Program-made: the position numbers and the translations under genes
Notes under the pieces: generated by a model
Database searches by the model: none
What the model was told of the DNA's origin: nothing
What the model saw: only the letters and a program-made list of their open reading frames with translations
In this document: piece by piece, positions 1 to 9,578 of the stretch
Layout: every line of letters starts with the position of its first letter
Numbering within the stretch: position 1 is the first letter of the stretch
Assembly: GCF_014268655.2 (NCBI RefSeq)
Contig: NZ_JABWQX020000001.1
Span: 1,084,001-1,148,000 of the forward strand
Origin: Pseudomonas marvdashtae
GTDB lineage: Bacteria > Pseudomonadota > Gammaproteobacteria > Pseudomonadales > Pseudomonadaceae
Length of the DNA: 64,000 nucleotides
Direction of reading: 5' to 3'

Positions 1-46
1 CCGATTCTGTATACACAAACCTTTGTGGGCAAGGGATTGTGGAGTG

Positions 47-1771
47 TCAGCCGCCAGAGGCTTCAGCCTTGACCTCGTTCCGATTCGCAACAGCCTCCAA
101 CGCCCGCAACAGCCCCGGCGCTTTCTCGCCCAGCAACAAGTGCCACACACCGTCCGCTAGCGAGCTAACCCCCTGACAGCCAAGCGCCTTGAGCTGGCTT
201 TCCGATAACCCCTTGCCGTCGGCCAGTTGCACCCGCAAACGGCTCATCGCCACGCAATCGAGCTGCAACACATTCCCGCAACCGCCCAGGGCCGCGAGCC
301 ACTGTTGCGCCTCGGCCTCGGAGACGGCCGTCGGTGTGACAGGCGCAGCCACGGCGGCCACGGGCGCGCTGGCCAATCGTTCCGAAGAGGGCAACGCCTG
401 GCGAATTTCATCGGCGATGCTGTCGGCCATCGGCCCCACCACCACTTGCAAGCTGCCGCCGTTGCCAGGGCGAACCACGGCCATGGCGCCGAGGGCCTTG
501 AGCTGGGCGTCGGACGCCTTGTTGCGGTCCACCATGTCCAGCCGCAGTCGCGTGGTGCAGGCGCCAATCGTGATCATGTTTTCGGCACCGCCCAGCGCCT
601 GGATATAGGCAGCGGCGCGCTGGTTCTCGGCGATGACCGGCGTGTCGCCTGCGGGCACCTCCTCCCGTCCTGGGGTCTTGAGGTCGAAGCGGCGGATGCA
701 GAAATCGAACACCAGGTAATAAATCGCCGCATACGCCAGGCCCACCGGGACGACCAACCAGCCGTTGGTGGATTTACCCCAGCCCAGGACCATGTCGATG
801 AAACCGCCCGAGAAGGTGAAGCCCAGGTGAATGTCCAGCAGATTGGTCACTGCCATCGACAGCCCGGTGAGCAGTGCGTGCACCAGGTACAACAGCGGCG
901 CGAGGAACATGAAGGCGAATTCAATCGGTTCGGTGACGCCGGTCAGGAACGAGGTCAGCGCCATGGACAGCAGGATCCCGCCCATGACTTTGCGCCGCTG
1001 GGGCAGGGCGTTGCGGTACATCGCCAGGCACGCGGCGGGAAGGCCGAAGAGCATCACCGGAAACATGCCGGTCATGAACTGGCCGCCCTTGGGGTCGCCG
1101 GCGAAATAACGGGTCAAGTCACCAGTGACCACCGCGCCGGTTTGCGGGTCGGTGAAACTGCCGAAGATGAACCAGGCCATGTTGTTGAGGATGTGGTGCA
1201 AGCCGGTGACGATCAGCAAGCGATTGAACACACCGAAGACGAACGCGCCGAAGCTGCCGCTGGCCATCAGCAGCTCGCCAAAGGTGTTGATGCCGTGCTG
1301 GATCGGCGGCCAGACCAGCCCGAACACCAGGCCCAGGCCCACGGCGCTGAAGCCGGTGACAATCGGCACGAAGCGTCGGCCGCCAAAGAACGCCAGGTAT
1401 TCCGGCAGCTTGATGTCCTTGAACCGGTTGTACAGTGCGCCGGCCAACAGACCGCTGATGATCCCGGCAAGCATGCCCATGTTGATGGTCGCGTCGAGCA
1501 CCTTCAGCGTCGCGATCATCACCAGGTAACCGATGGCCCCGGCCAACCCGGCCGTGCCGTTGTTGTCCCGGGCGAAGCCCACGGCGATGCCGATGGCGAA
1601 GATCATCGGCAGGTTGGCAAAAATCGCTTCGCCGGCGTCGTGGATGATCGCGATGTTCAACAGGTCCGTGTCACCCAGGCGCAACAGCAGGCCGGCAATC
1701 GGCAGGATCGCGATGGGCAGCATCAGCGCCCGGCCGAGGCGTTGCAGCCCTTCAATGAAATGCTGGTACAT
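47..1771 (-). CDS. nagE: N-acetylglucosamine PTS permease, EIIC-EIIB with a second EIIB-like domain
   Basis: This is the inner-membrane GlcNAc-specific phosphotransferase permease, which imports GlcNAc and releases GlcNAc-6-P. Residues 1-360 form a hydrophobic EIIC domain that includes the conserved TEPIEF stretch near 280. An EIIB domain follows with phospho-acceptor Cys405 in the motif GACTTRLRL. A second EIIB-like domain (about 490-555) repeats the SQLKALG core, but the position equivalent to Cys405 is Ala508, so it is probably not phosphorylated. At 574 residues it is longer than a simple EIICB; EIIA is supplied by the neighbouring fusion protein. An AAGGAG site sits 7 bases before the ATG. 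It is the last gene of the nagR-nagA-SIS-nagF-nagE operon, 33 bases after nagF. Confidence 0.93.
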   Translation of the reverse strand: MYQHFIEGLQRLGRALMLPIAILPIAGLLLRLGDTDLLNIAIIHDAGEAIFANLPMIFAIGIAVGFARDNNGTAGLAGAIGYLVMIATLKVLDATINMGMLAGIISGLLAGALYNRFKDIKLPEYLAFFGGRRFVPIVTGFSAVGLGLVFGLVWPPIQHGINTFGELLMASGSFGAFVFGVFNRLLIVTGLHHILNNMAWFIFGSFTDPQTGAVVTGDLTRYFAGDPKGGQFMTGMFPVMLFGLPAACLAMYRNALPQRRKVMGGILLSMALTSFLTGVTEPIEFAFMFLAPLLYLVHALLTGLSMAVTNLLDIHLGFTFSGGFIDMVLGWGKSTNGWLVVPVGLAYAAIYYLVFDFCIRRFDLKTPGREEVPAGDTPVIAENQRAAAYIQALGGAENMITIGACTTRLRLDMVDRNKASDAQLKALGAMAVVRPGNGGSLQVVVGPMADSIADEIRQALPSSERLASAPVAAVAAPVTPTAVSEAEAQQWLAALGGCGNVLQLDCVAMSRLRVQLADGKGLSESQLKALGCQGVSSLADGVWHLLLGEKAPGLLRALEAVANRNEVKAEASGG

Positions 1772-1804
1772 GGCGTCTCTCCTTTTATTGTTCTTCGACG
1801 TGGC

Positions 1805-4318
1805 TCAGCCCAAAGGCCAGTGTTGGTGACAGGCCTGGCGCACGGCGGCGGCACTGGCCAGGTTGAGCAAATCGGTACTGACGCGGCGGCACTGGCCGGC
1901 ATCGAGGTGACGCACGCGGTCCTTGATTTCGCCGACCTGCGGCGGGCTGACCGACAGCTCCCGTACGCCCAGCCCGATCAGCACCGGCGTCGCCAGGGGA
2001 TCCGAAGCCAGGGCGCCGCACACGCCGACCCAACGCCCGTGCTTTGCCGCGCCTGCGCAGGTTTGGGCGATCAGCAGCAACAGTGCCGGGTGCAAGGCAT
2101 CGACCCGGGCGGCGAGACCTGCATGGTCGCGGTCCATGGCGAGGGTATATTGGGAAAGGTCATTGGTGCCGATGGACAGGAAGTCTGCGTGCTCGGCCAG
2201 TTGTTCGGCCAGCAAGGCGGCGGCCGGCACTTCGATCATCACCCCCAGTTGCGGACGTTCACTCAGGTCTAGTTCGGCGACCAGCGCATCGAGGCGCTGG
2301 CGGATGTGCAGCAGCTCGTCGACCTCAGTGACCATCGGCAACAAGATCCGGCAACGGTGCAGCGGGCGGGTTTGCAGCAGGGCGCGCAGTTGTTGATCCA
2401 ACAGTTCCGGGTGCACCAGGGCCAGGCGAATGCCTCGCAGGCCGAGCACCGGGTTGGCTTCGGCCGGCAGCGGCAGGTAGTCCAATTGCTTGTCGCCGCC
2501 GACGTCGATGGTGCGGATGATCACCGGTTTTTCGCCCATGGCGTCGAGCACCGCCTGATAGGCTTGGCACTGTTCCTGTTCATCGGGGGCGGTACGGCGG
2601 TCAACGAAAAGAAATTCGGTGCGCAACAAACCGACGCCGTCGGCGCCGTTGGCAACGGCCTGGCCGGCTTCGGCGCTCGACGCCACGTTCGCGGCGATTT
2701 CAATCCCGACCCCGTCAATGGTCCGCGCCGGCGCGTGGGCGAGCGACTGTTGTTGGGCCCGCAGGGCTGCGCGTCGGGCTTGTGCTTGCTGAACCTGCGT
2801 CAGGCGCTCGGCGGTTGGCGCCAGTTCGAGGCGTCCGCCGTCGGCATCCAGCACCACGGATTGCCCCGGCGCCTGCGCAAGCAAGGCATCGCCCAACGCC
2901 ACCAGGCAGGGCACGCCTTTACCCCGGGCCAGGATTGCCACATGGGACGTCGCGCCGCCCTCGGCCATGCACACACCGGCCACGCCTTGGGCGCTGAGGT
3001 GCAGCAGGTCCGACGGGGTCAACTCCTGCGCGGCGACAATCGCCCCCGCCGGCACCTCGAACTGCCAGGCCTCACCCAACAATGCTCGCAGGACCCGCTG
3101 GCGCAGGTCGCGTAGATCATTGGCGCGCTCGGCCAGCAGCGGACTGCCCAGTTGTCGCAGCACCTGGCACTGCGCGTCGATGGATCGGCTCCAGGCGTGG
3201 GTGGCGGCGTCGCCCTGGTCGATGGACACGTAGGCGGCGTCCAGCAAGGCCGGGTCTTCCAGCAATGCCAGATGGGCGCTGAAGATCGCCTGTTCATTGT
3301 CGTGGCGCCGGGCCTTGGCGTTTTCCAATGTCAAGCGGATGTCGCCACTGACGTGCTCCAGGGCTTGGCGCAACCGTTGCCGCTGCTCTTCGATGTCGTG
3401 ACCACCGTCATCGTCGGGCAACTGCAAACCATCCAACCGAACTAACGGTCCGGCCACCAGGCCGGGCGCGGCGCAGACTCCTTGGAGCACGCCGTCTTCG
3501 GCGGCCCGACTGGGCGCTTTTACCGGGGGGGCGTGGGCATGGTCGTTTTCGGCCGCGGCTGTGGATAACGTTGCGAGCAAGGCTTGCAGCGCCGCTTCGG
3601 CGTCGCTGCCTCGGCAACTGACGTGCACTTGGGCCTGCTCGTTGATTGCCAGGCCCATCAAGCCCATGACGCTGTCGCAGGACGCCGACCGGCCGCCAAA
3701 ATGCAGGTGCGAGCGGCTCTTGAAGCCTTGCGCAGTCTGGCGAACCAGGGCTGCCGGTCGCGCGTGCAGGCCGCCACGGTGGGCAATACGGATCTGGCCG
3801 AACACTTCAATGTCCATATCCGCATCATTGCCGCGTATTTCTCCCGGCCTCTTGGCGACAATGTGCAGCAACGGTTCGCCGACCTTGACCCCTTTAAGCG
3901 TGATGGGCCGTGCCTGGAAGTGTTCGCCATTGGTGATGATCAGCAGGCTGACCAGGCTTTTGCAGCGCTGTGCCACGCTGTCCACGTCATAACGCAGCAA
4001 TGCCTGGCCGTTGCTGACCCGCGCGCCTTCCTTGACCAGCATGGAAAAGCCGTCGCCCTGCAACTCGACCGTGTCCAGCCCCAAGTGCAGGAGCAGTTCG
4101 GCGCCGTTGTCGGCCCGCAGGGTCACGGCGTGGCCAGTGCGGGCGACGTGGATCACCTCGCCGTCGCAGGGCGCGTAGAGGGTGTCGTTCAATGGATCGA
4201 TGGCGATTCCGTCACCCATGGCGCCGCTGGCGAACACTGCGTCCGGGACATGGGCGAGGGTGAGCACCGGACCGCTGAGCGGGGCGCTGAGGATCAGCTC
4301 TTTATTATTGTTGGGCAT
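1805..4318 (-). CDS. nagF: Multiphosphoryl transfer protein EIIA-HPr-EI for GlcNAc uptake
   Basis: This fused cytoplasmic PTS protein carries phosphate from PEP to the NagE EIIB domain. Three modules are visible in order. EIIA-Glc-like covers residues 1-155, with active His78 in LLLHLGLDTV. HPr covers about 172-255, with His185 in GLHARPAA. Enzyme I covers about 280-837, with the phospho-His459 motif GGATSHVAILARGKG and the C-terminal PEP-binding segments (for example GVCGALASDP). The 837-residue length matches pseudomonad NagF/FruB-like fusions. The EIIA type and the neighbours nagE, nagA and nagR assign it to GlcNAc rather than fructose. The GlcNAc route therefore appears self-contained in phosphotransfer parts. 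Confidence 0.93.
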   Translation of the reverse strand: MPNNNKELILSAPLSGPVLTLAHVPDAVFASGAMGDGIAIDPLNDTLYAPCDGEVIHVARTGHAVTLRADNGAELLLHLGLDTVELQGDGFSMLVKEGARVSNGQALLRYDVDSVAQRCKSLVSLLIITNGEHFQARPITLKGVKVGEPLLHIVAKRPGEIRGNDADMDIEVFGQIRIAHRGGLHARPAALVRQTAQGFKSRSHLHFGGRSASCDSVMGLMGLAINEQAQVHVSCRGSDAEAALQALLATLSTAAAENDHAHAPPVKAPSRAAEDGVLQGVCAAPGLVAGPLVRLDGLQLPDDDGGHDIEEQRQRLRQALEHVSGDIRLTLENAKARRHDNEQAIFSAHLALLEDPALLDAAYVSIDQGDAATHAWSRSIDAQCQVLRQLGSPLLAERANDLRDLRQRVLRALLGEAWQFEVPAGAIVAAQELTPSDLLHLSAQGVAGVCMAEGGATSHVAILARGKGVPCLVALGDALLAQAPGQSVVLDADGGRLELAPTAERLTQVQQAQARRAALRAQQQSLAHAPARTIDGVGIEIAANVASSAEAGQAVANGADGVGLLRTEFLFVDRRTAPDEQEQCQAYQAVLDAMGEKPVIIRTIDVGGDKQLDYLPLPAEANPVLGLRGIRLALVHPELLDQQLRALLQTRPLHRCRILLPMVTEVDELLHIRQRLDALVAELDLSERPQLGVMIEVPAAALLAEQLAEHADFLSIGTNDLSQYTLAMDRDHAGLAARVDALHPALLLLIAQTCAGAAKHGRWVGVCGALASDPLATPVLIGLGVRELSVSPPQVGEIKDRVRHLDAGQCRRVSTDLLNLASAAAVRQACHQHWPLG

Positions 4319-4372
4319 GGGCTCGCTCTCTCTTGAAATCTCATTGGCCTTCGATGGAACAGGGCCGGCGGT

Positions 4373-5375
4373 TCAGTGGGTCCGGGTGACCTTGCTCAAG
4401 TGGCGCGGTCGGTCCGGGTCCAGGCCGCGAGCCACGGCCAGCCTGGCGGCCATGCCATAGAAACTCTGGATCGCCAGGATCGGGTCCAGGGCCGGGTGTT
4501 CGGCGCGGCTTAGCGTCAGGTCGCGCTCGGCGATGTCATCCGGCGCGGCCAGCAAGACCCGGGCGCCGCGCTGGCGCATGTCGGCGGCCAGGCTCAACAC
4601 CCCAGCCTGCTCGGCGCCGCGCGGGGCAAAAACCAGTAACGGATAGTGCTCGTCGATCAGCGCCATCGGCCCGTGGCGGACCTCGGCGCTGCTGAAGGCT
4701 TCGGCCTGGATCGCCGAGGTTTCCTTGAATTTGAGCGCCGCTTCCTGGGCGATGGCGAACCCGGCGCCACGGCCGATCACCATCAAGCGCTGACTGTCAC
4801 GCAGCGTCTCGACGGCGGTGCTCCAATCCTGGCTCGCGGCATCGCGTAGGCCTGCGGGCAGCGCGGCACCGGCTTCGAGCAACTCGGCGTCGTCTTTCCA
4901 GTGGGCCACCAGGCGCGCGCTGGCGCTGAGGGTGGCGATGAAACTTTTGGTGGCGGCGACACTGCTTTCGATGCCGGCGCACAAGGGCACGCTGAATTCA
5001 CAAGCCGCCTCCAGCGGAGAATCTTCTGCGTTGACCATCGCCACGCTCAACGCGCCGCGCTTACGCAACAGGCGCAGGCTGTTCACCAGGTCCGGGCTTT
5101 GCCCCGATTGGGAGAACGCGAACGCCACCTGGCCGCTGACCTTCAGTGGCGCCTGCTGCATCGTCACCACCGACATCGGCAGCGAGGCCACCGGTAAACC
5201 CAGTTGTTGCATGGTCAGGTAGGCGAAGTAGCTGGCCGCATGATCGGAGCTGCCGCGGGCCACGGTCATCGCCACTTGCGGCGGTTGGCGGCGCAAGCGT
5301 CCGGCAATCTCCTGCAGGGCGGGGTCCAATTGTCGCAATTGGCGCTCGACGGCCTCGGACGAGGCCAGGGCCTCT

Positions 5376-5395
<20 letters not shown>
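4373..5395 (-). CDS. SIS-domain glucosamine-6-phosphate deaminase (GlmS isomerase-like, NagB-II type)
   Basis: This 340-residue protein has two sugar-isomerase (SIS) domains, like the C-terminal half of GlmS but without the glutaminase half. The first SIS motif region is near 44-56 (VARGSSDHAASYF) and the second near 210-300 (VIGRGAGFAIAQEAALKFKE). In nag operons such proteins replace the classical NagB and convert GlcN-6-P to fructose-6-P plus ammonia. No NagB is seen nearby, so this is the likely deaminase. The start at 5395 is TTG, chosen because AAGGAG lies 6 bases upstream; the ATG at 5383 has no such site. The gene overlaps nagA by 20 bases, which suggests translational coupling. Confidence 0.85.
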
Positions 5396-6482
<1,087 letters not shown>

Positions 6483-6499
6483 GGGGATTCCCTGGTCGT

Positions 6500-7231
6500 C
6501 TAGCGCCGCAGTTCTGCGACAAAGTCGTAGTAGTCGTTGCGGCAGTAGGTGTCGGTGACTTCGATGGGGGTGTTGTCTTCCAGGTAGCCGACCCGCGTCA
6601 TCAGCAGCATCGCGGTGCCGGGGGCGATGCCCACCAAGGCCGCGAACTCGTCCGAGGCGTTGATCGCCTGGATGTGTTGCAGCGCGCGCACGACCGGTTT
6701 GCCGATGCCATCAAGGAATTCATAGAGTGAATCGCCCACCGCCTGCGGCTTGGGAATGATCGAGGCGGGCAGGGTGCTCATTTCGATGGCCATGACCGTG
6801 TCGTCGGCTTTGCGCAGCCGTTTGAGCCGGGCGACTTTGTCATTGGGCGACAGGCCCAGGCGGATCAGTTCTTCGTGGGTTGGCGGGGTGATCTCTCGCT
6901 CTAGCCACTGTGACCCGGGCACGAAGCCCTTGAGGCGGAGCATTTCGCTGAATCCGCTGAGGCGCGAGAGCGGTTGTTCCAGGCGCGGGGTAATGAATGT
7001 GCCCGAGCCCTGGTTGCGGCGGATCAGGCCTTGTTCGAATAGCACTTCCAGTGCCTTGCGGGCGGTGACTCGGGAGATGCCCAGTTGCTCGCTCAAGCTG
7101 CGTTCGGATGGCATTGCCTGTTCGGCTTTCCATTGGCCGGCGTGGATGGCGGCTTCCAGGTTGCGGGCCAGTTGCAGGTAGAGCGGGGTGGGTTGGGTGT
7201 CGTCGGGACGCAGGGCCAGGATGTCGTTCAT
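6500..7231 (-). CDS. nagR: GntR/HutC-family repressor of the nag operon
   Basis: The predicted 243-residue regulator has an N-terminal winged-helix domain (about 8-75, including RSLSEQLGISRVTARKALEV) and a C-terminal UTRA ligand domain that ends in a typical DTYCRNDYYDF segment. UTRA regulators of this group usually sense GlcN-6-P or GlcNAc-6-P. The start is placed at ATG 7231 (MNDILALRPD), where the protein aligns with family N-termini; a 27-codon open extension upstream runs into the operator region and has no family character. The gene is first in the operon, so it probably represses itself through the repeated TGGTATT sites just upstream. Confidence 0.88.
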   Translation of the reverse strand: MNDILALRPDDTQPTPLYLQLARNLEAAIHAGQWKAEQAMPSERSLSEQLGISRVTARKALEVLFEQGLIRRNQGSGTFITPRLEQPLSRLSGFSEMLRLKGFVPGSQWLEREITPPTHEELIRLGLSPNDKVARLKRLRKADDTVMAIEMSTLPASIIPKPQAVGDSLYEFLDGIGKPVVRALQHIQAINASDEFAALVGIAPGTAMLLMTRVGYLEDNTPIEVTDTYCRNDYYDFVAELRR

Positions 7232-7286
7232 GTGAGCTGTGTCCGATGCTGTTGTAGGATTTTTCGCTCGGTGAGTGGGTGGGAAG

Positions 7287-7379
7287 CTAATACCACTTGA
7301 ATACCATGTCAATGTGATGTTCGGCGGTTTTTGGGGAATTACGGGGTGCTTGGATAAGGTTGGCTTAAAGTGGTATTAG
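7287..7379. promoter_or_regulatory. Candidate NagR operators upstream of the nag operon
   Basis: Three copies of the heptamer TGGTATT (or its complement AATACCA) lie upstream of nagR. Two are direct repeats 11 bases apart, AATACCA at 7289-7295 and 7300-7306. One is inverted, TGGTATT at 7371-7377. The outer pair belongs to a perfect 12-base inverted repeat, CTAATACCACTT at 7287-7298 and AAGTGGTATTAG at 7368-7379. GntR/HutC regulators bind TGGT...ACCA-type half-sites, so these are the best operator candidates. The 80-base spacing would suit DNA looping. The assignment to NagR is inference from position and half-site type. Confidence 0.55.
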
Positions 7380-7517
7380 TGGGGGCAGAAGGGGGCGTGA
7401 AACTACGGCGCTGGTGGCTGCCTCAGAGGGGCAGTGGTATGCCCGGCCTGTGAGTTGTGAATTTTGATATTTATTTTCTGATGGCGGTGGTGATGGGCTG
7501 TTTTCAGCTGGGCGTGT

Positions 7518-8255
7518 ATATCCAATGCTGCGGTAGCGGCGGCTAATGGTTCCGCTCTTACAGCGGGTTACTTTTGAACAGCGCAAAAGTAACCAAAACG
7601 CTTTTGCCCCACCACTCGGTGCCTCGCCTAGGCTCGGCATGCCTGAACGAAGACCTTGTTCCGTGGGCCGCCGCGAAGGGCCATCCATGGCCCAGCGCGG
7701 CTACCTCGGCATCCATGCCGAGGTGCCCACTGCGCAACGCCTTCGTTCAGCCAGCGTGGTTAACGGGGCGCCCTAGATCAACGTCCGCCACGAGGCGGCC
7801 TTATAGCCGACCTGTCTTTGGCGACTGTACTTCGATCCAATTGTGGGAGCGAGCCTTCTCGCGAAGGCGGAGTGTCAGCCGGTGGATATGCTGGATGTCA
7901 TGGCATCTCGTGAGCAAGTACGCTTCCACCGGAAAAACACGGTCCCCACCAAAATCAGGTCGGCTATAAGGCCGCCTCGTGGTGGACGTTGATCTCGGCG
8001 CCCCATTAACCACGCTGGCCGAACGCAGGTATTGCGCAGTGGGCATCCCGGCATGGATGCCGGGATAGCCGCGCTGGACCATGGATGGTCCTTCGCGGCG
8101 GGCTCACGGAGCAATGCCGGAGTGAGGGCACACCGAGCCTAGGCGAGGTGCCGAGTGGTGGGGCAGAGCGTTTTTGGTTACTTTTGGCGCTCTTTCCAAA
8201 AGTGACCCGCTGTAAGAGCGGAACCATAAGCAGCCGTTACCGCAGCAACGGATAT
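7518..8255. repeat. Large imperfect inverted repeat, arms about 0.3 kb
   Basis: The left arm (about 7518-7813) and right arm (about 7957-8255) are imperfect reverse complements, separated by a 143-base centre. Matching landmarks, outside to inside: ATATCC/GGATAT; GGTTCCGCTCTTACAGC with its complement; the GGTTACTTTTG region; CACCACTCGGTGCCTCGCCTAGGCTCG with its complement; a CATCCATGGCC segment; and GGCGGCCTTATAGCCGACCT with its complement. The short open frames in each arm encode similar peptides on opposite strands (shared SKVTRCKSGTIS/PKVTRCKSGTISS). That follows from the palindrome rather than from a gene. The centre holds a REP-like GTGGGAGCGAGCCTTCTCGCG. It looks like an intergenic mobile or repeat element; I see no transposase. 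Confidence 0.75.
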
Positions 8256-8500
8256 GCCCCCAATCCAACCCACCCAAAAAGACTACTCGGAAATTTGTGC
8301 GAAACATCCATGACCAGATGGATGGTCTGTCAGACGCACCGAAGTTTCCGACACGTTTTTAAGGTTGTCCCTCAGAAGCGAGGGCTCTAGCCTTTGGGTG
8401 TCGCTGCCAATTCAGCGACCGGGTTTGACCGTCCGAATAAATCAAGGGGCAACAGGCCCGGACGCTTTGTCCTGGGCTCCATGAAATTAAGGAGCTTCAA
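8256..8500 (+). other. Structured non-coding leader before the DUF6124-like gene
   Basis: No credible gene lies here. A nested hairpin spans 8288-8350. Its outer arms are CGGAAATTTGTGCG and CGCACCGAAGTTTCCG, and its inner arms are CATCCAT (8305-8311) and ATGGATG (8318-8324). It is followed by a T-rich run (CACGTTTTTAAGG), so it could act as a terminator or attenuator. A second weaker stem, CCCGGAC/GTCCTGGG, lies near 8453-8476, just before the AAGGAG site at 8489-8494. Confidence 0.45.
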
Positions 8501-8854
8501 TTGAAAAATAATTCTGACATCCCCAAACCCGCCTCAACCTTCCCCTACGGCGACTACGCTCCCGAAAAACTGAAAGAAGCCGCCGATCGCGCAATGGACC
8601 ACTACCTCAAGCCCGATGACGAACCAGACCCCCAACCCTCGGTGCAGTTGTTCACCGTATCGGACAACATCGACACCGAAGCCCTGCTAGCCAACCTCAG
8701 CGAAACCCTGGCCTCGGCCAATGCGGTGCTTAACGACCTCATGTTTGACTTAGACGGCTCGCGGCGGCATGTGGCGTCGGCGGTAGCGCAGATGATCGAG
8801 CTGGGGACGTTGCTGGCGAACAAGGCCTTGGATCGGGTTGAGCTTCGGACTTGA
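8501..8854 (+). CDS. DUF6124-like small protein of unknown function
   Basis: This 117-residue acidic protein has no signal peptide or membrane segment. Its C-terminal half (LFTVSDNIDTEALLANLSETL, then a helical stretch ending MIELGTLLANKALDRVE) matches, from memory, a family of small pseudomonad proteins (DUF6124) whose function is unknown. The start is TTG, fixed by a clear AAGGAG at 8489-8494 with 6-base spacing; no ATG or GTG is placed as well. Together with the structured leader this suggests low or controlled translation. It stands alone, with a REP element immediately downstream. Confidence 0.7.
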   Translation: MKNNSDIPKPASTFPYGDYAPEKLKEAADRAMDHYLKPDDEPDPQPSVQLFTVSDNIDTEALLANLSETLASANAVLNDLMFDLDGSRRHVASAVAQMIELGTLLANKALDRVELRT

Positions 8855-8867
8855 TGCCAACGTAACC

Positions 8868-9000
8868 TGTGGCGAGGGGATTTATCCCCGCTGGGTTGCG
8901 AAGCGGCCCCTGAAACCTGACAGCGCGGTGTGTCAGGCAGAATGGGTTTGCTGCCTTGGGGCTGCCACGCAGCCCAGCGGGGATAAATCCCCTCGCCACA
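8868..9000. repeat. REP pair (inverted), TGTGGCGAGGGGATTTATCCCC type
   Basis: Two REP units face each other: TGTGGCGAGGGGATTTATCC at the left and its complement at the right, ending CCTCGCCACA. Each unit is itself a small palindrome around GGGGATTTATCCCC. The pair separates the DUF6124-like gene from the convergent L,D-transpeptidase gene and could fold into a long hairpin. Confidence 0.85.
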
Positions 9001-9029
9001 AGAGCTCCGTCGGCGCATGGAAACATGAG

Positions 9030-9536
9030 TTACGGGCGAATCTCGATCATCGTCCCATCCGGCACCAGGTTCCACACCTCGCGCATGTCCACGTTGCGCA
9101 TGGCGATGCAGCCATCGGTCCAGTCCAGGGTATGAAACAACTGCTCTGGGTTCTCTTCCGAATCAGGCGTGCCGTGGATCATGATCATGCCCCCTGGCTC
9201 AACGCCTTCGCGACGGGCGCGGGCGGCGTCGCTGATGTTGGGGTAGGAGATGTGCATCGACAAATAGAACCGGTCACTGGTCTTGCGCCAGTCGATCCAA
9301 TAAAACCCCTCGGGGGTACGCTTGTCGCCTTCTATCAACTTGGGGCCTTTCTTGGCGCCCTTGCCCAAGGAGATGCGATACGTCTTGAGGGGCTTGCCGT
9401 CGTTGATCAATTGCAATTGATGGGCGGACTTGAGCACCAGGACTTTTTCGATGATCTTGCCGTTGTAGGTTCCCACGGCAGCGGCTTGGGACACAGCGGT
9501 AAACGACAGGCAGAACAGGACAAGCAACCAGCGCAT
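9030..9536 (-). CDS. Periplasmic L,D-transpeptidase (YkuD domain)
   Basis: This 168-residue exported enzyme has a signal peptide (residues 1-19, cleavage near SQAAA) and one YkuD domain. The active-site residues are visible: His121 in MIHGT, and Cys143 and Arg147 in DWTDGCIAMRN. The family forms 3-3 peptidoglycan cross-links or attaches proteins to peptidoglycan, with a catalytic cysteine resistant to most beta-lactams. There is no LysM or other anchoring domain, which places it among the short YafK/ErfK-like forms. It appears monocistronic; the Nudix gene is 42 bases upstream on the same strand. Confidence 0.88.
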   Translation of the reverse strand: MRWLLVLFCLSFTAVSQAAAVGTYNGKIIEKVLVLKSAHQLQLINDGKPLKTYRISLGKGAKKGPKLIEGDKRTPEGFYWIDWRKTSDRFYLSMHISYPNISDAARARREGVEPGGMIMIHGTPDSEENPEQLFHTLDWTDGCIAMRNVDMREVWNLVPDGTMIEIRP

Positions 9537-9578
9537 TGAAACGATATCCCTAGAGGTGTCGCGGCTATATTGGATTTT

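Noticed and set aside
227..2272. Long open frame on the plus strand opposite nagE and nagF (681 codons)
   Set aside because: It is the mirror of two well-identified PTS genes; the product is rich in His, Gln, Arg and Gly with no domain, typical of antisense frames in GC-rich DNA.
7365..8390. Several 70-130-codon frames within the large inverted repeat
   Set aside because: They are produced on both strands by the palindrome itself and resemble each other for that reason.
8868..9000. REP pairs considered as CRISPR or as simple terminators
   Set aside because: They are paired palindromes, unique per site, without regular spacers, and most lack T-runs.
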